Below are positions 9,340 to 10,252 of a stretch of DNA of 10,252 bases, one piece after another (within the stretch, counting starts at the first letter, position 1; each line of letters opens with the position of its first letter). A program made the position numbers and the translations under genes. The notes under the pieces are model-generated. The model had not been told where the DNA came from. It did no database searches and worked only from the letters and a program-made list of their open reading frames with translations. The DNA comes from G020354085 sp964629975 (GTDB taxonomy: Bacteria; Pseudomonadota; Gammaproteobacteria; Acidiferrobacterales; Sulfurifustaceae). The DNA lies in contig CAZVUN010000108.1 of NCBI GenBank assembly GCA_964629975.1, forward strand, positions 1-10,252, read 5' to 3'.

Positions 9340-9688
9340 CGGTTTGGCTCCGTAATGGGTTTGCGCTCAGCGGGCTGAGCAATCGCTTCAACGCGCGCGC
9401 CGCGACCCGGTTGACCGGGCAAGACACTAGCCGATCGCCGATCGCGCCGGAAGGGTCGCGATTGACCGATATCAATTCGCCTCGACCGGCCGCGTGCTAC
9501 TGGTATGCGCGGGTTGCTTGGCATCTGCCTGCGGGGTCGGCGGCCACGGCGCCAGGCGAGGGCAGACGTCGCAGTCGCCTCCCGCCTGGCGACCCACCCG
9601 ACCCGGGGTCCACTACCCGGTCCTGTTCTCTCCTGCGGGACGCGTGGTGGTGTCGCCGTCCCGCGCTCCTGCGGCGCGCGGGATTTTT
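9340..9688. other. Long non-coding region between pgpA and the Cys-rich gene
   Basis: These 349 bp hold no convincing protein gene. They contain the leader of the Cys-rich gene (9340 to about 9425), an FNR/Anr-type palindrome (9462-9475), a nested stem (9534-9604), and a plus-strand terminator (9659-9690). On the minus strand TAGTGT (9424-9429) is a possible -10 box for the Cys-rich gene with a poor -35. The open frames here are rich in Arg, Pro and Ala, as expected for chance frames in GC-rich DNA. Confidence 0.6.
9462..9475. promoter_or_regulatory. FNR/Anr-type binding site
   Basis: TTGACCGATATCAA matches TTGAT-N4-ATCAA at 9 of 10 defined bases. FNR, Anr and Dnr activate genes at low oxygen or with nitric oxide, typically from a site centred at -41.5. 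On the plus strand that distance puts a start near 9510, with the TACTGG and TATGCG hexamers around 9498-9509 as weak -10 candidates. On the minus strand the Cys-rich gene would start near 9427 or 9418. The target is therefore open: the Cys-rich gene, the plus-strand RNA, or both. Confidence 0.45.
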
Positions 9689-9690
9689 TT
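9510..9690 (+). ncRNA. Putative plus-strand small RNA (start approximate)
   Basis: A plus-strand intrinsic terminator (9659-9690) ends here with no plus-strand gene before it. Upstream the same strand can form a strong nested structure: GGGTCGG (9534-9540) with CCGACCC (9598-9604) outside and CGCCAGGCG (9550-9558) with CGCCTGGCG (9583-9591) inside. GCGGGAC (9635-9641) can then pair with GTCCCGC (9658-9664). The FNR-type site lies about 41 bp before the proposed start. The RNA would be about 180 nt, with its end at the pgpA stop codon. It does not resemble 6S RNA, RNase P RNA, tmRNA or a GGA-rich CsrB type. Stems alone also form on the opposite strand; the T-run is what fixes the direction. 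Confidence 0.35.
9659..9690 (+). terminator. Plus-strand intrinsic terminator at the pgpA 3' end
   Basis: TCCCGCGC (9659-9666) pairs perfectly with GCGCGGGA (9676-9683) around a 9-nt loop and is followed by seven T (9684-9690). The last Ts form part of the pgpA stop codon on the other strand (TAA, 9689-9691). On the minus strand the stem has no U-run after it, so it is not a classical pgpA terminator. Confidence 0.75.
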
Positions 9691-10180
9691 AGCTGGCGCG
9701 GCCGATCAGCCACGCCGCGCCTTGCAACGCCAGGCCCGCATAGACGCCGGCCAGTACGTCATCCGCCATTACCCCCCAGCCGCCGGGCAGGCGGCGCTCG
9801 AGGCGGCGGATGGGAAAAGGCTTCCAGATATCGAACAGGCGAAACAGCAGGAACCCGCCCACGATCCACGGCCACCCGGCCGGCGCCTGGAACATGGCGA
9901 CCAGATAGCCCACGACCTCGTCCCACACCACCGCCGACGGGTCGGCCTCGCCCATGTCCTGCGCCGCCATGTGGCAGAACCACACGCCGGCACCGAACAG
10001 GGCTGCGACCAGCGCGGCGTAAGCGGCTGGCGACCACGACTGCACCGCGAGATAAAGCGGCACCGCCAGCAGCGTGCCGAATGTCCCGGGCGCAAACGGT
10101 GCGCGCCCGGCCCCGAAACCGATCGCCGCCCAGCGCGCCAGACGGCGCGCCGCGCCCATCGCATCGCGCGGGGCAGTCAT
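9689..10180 (-). CDS. pgpA: Phosphatidylglycerophosphatase A
   Basis: PgpA removes phosphate from phosphatidylglycerophosphate to give phosphatidylglycerol, in the inner membrane. The 163-residue protein (E. coli 172) shows the family motifs GFGAGRAPFAPGTFGTLLAV (21-40), DMGEADPSAVVWDE (75-88), FRLFDIWKPFPIR (113-125) and GGWGVMADDVLAG (133-145), whose acidic residues bind Mg. Three to four membrane segments are visible. I use ATG 10178-10180. The frame is open upstream to a GTG at 10238-10240, which would add 20 residues unlike the family, and an internal ATG at 10157-10159 is also possible. No start has a good ribosome site. thiL often precedes it in relatives but is not recognisable in the 72 bp left. 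Confidence 0.93.
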   Translation of the reverse strand: MTAPRDAMGAARRLARWAAIGFGAGRAPFAPGTFGTLLAVPLYLAVQSWSPAAYAALVAALFGAGVWFCHMAAQDMGEADPSAVVWDEVVGYLVAMFQAPAGWPWIVGGFLLFRLFDIWKPFPIRRLERRLPGGWGVMADDVLAGVYAGLALQGAAWLIGRAS

Positions 10181-10252
10181 GCCCGTGAGGCCATTAGCAG
10201 TTTGTTGAAATTCGCCCCGCTCCCAAGGAACGCGGCTCACAGTTACGGGTCA

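Noticed and set aside
7900..9378. A 492-codon plus-strand open frame
   Set aside because: It is antisense to the permease and Cys-rich genes, with low-complexity Arg/His/Gln composition and no recognisable domain.
9340..9688. A riboswitch leader (glycine, cobalamin, TPP) or 6S/RNase P RNA
   Set aside because: I looked for the conserved core motifs of these classes on both strands and found only short chance words.
9411..9692. A possible 93-residue plus-strand protein ending at the terminator
   Set aside because: No ribosome site precedes it, the composition is Arg/Pro/Ala-rich, and there is no recognisable domain; a non-coding RNA explains the terminator better.
10181..10252. The 3' end of thiL, often upstream of pgpA
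   Set aside because: None of the three minus-strand frames shows a ThiL C-terminus in this short piece.

Overview
The window reads as chromosomal DNA from a GC-rich gammaproteobacterium. The order pgpA ... cinA(pncC)-recA-recX-alaS-lysC-csrA-tRNA-Ser(GCU)-tRNA-Arg(ACG) is a well known gammaproteobacterial arrangement, and the RecA and CsrA sequences are close to their Pseudomonas/E. coli counterparts. The genus cannot be read from the sequence. An environmental lineage is a guess based on the TauE/SafE exporter and an FNR/Anr-like site. Every protein gene and both tRNAs lie on the minus strand, so transcription runs from the high coordinates to the low ones.

Right end (9689-10252): pgpA, phosphatidylglycerophosphatase A of phospholipid synthesis. 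Next is the only long non-coding stretch (9340-9688). It holds a good FNR/Anr-type palindrome, a large nested stem, and a classical intrinsic terminator pointing along the plus strand, although no plus-strand gene exists here. This is the best candidate for something undescribed: a plus-strand small RNA, possibly oxygen-regulated.

Middle right (6836-9339): three genes sit between pgpA and cinA, which are often closer together in related genomes. They encode a small secreted protein with two exact 51-residue cysteine-rich repeats, an APC-family amino-acid permease and a TauE/SafE (TSUP) exporter. A terminator hairpin with a U-run ends 8 nt or less before the permease ATG, so the permease is either read-through controlled or starts from an unusual leader. 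The permease, TauE gene and pncC are packed with 2-nt and 16-nt gaps and look like one operon.

Left half (1-6333): a conserved housekeeping block. RecA repairs and recombines DNA and RecX modulates it. recX has no ATG/GTG/TTG start at the expected place. A CTG that overlaps the recA stop lies 7 nt after a perfect Shine-Dalgarno sequence and is the likely start. alaS follows 7 bp after recX. lysC (aspartokinase) has a strong internal ribosome site and ATG that would give a separate beta subunit. csrA follows a 276-bp gap with a leader rich in GGA motifs, one matching the CsrA consensus and another over the ribosome site, which suggests autoregulation. The two tRNA genes close the window, each with a recognisable promoter; tRNA-Arg is cut by the window edge.
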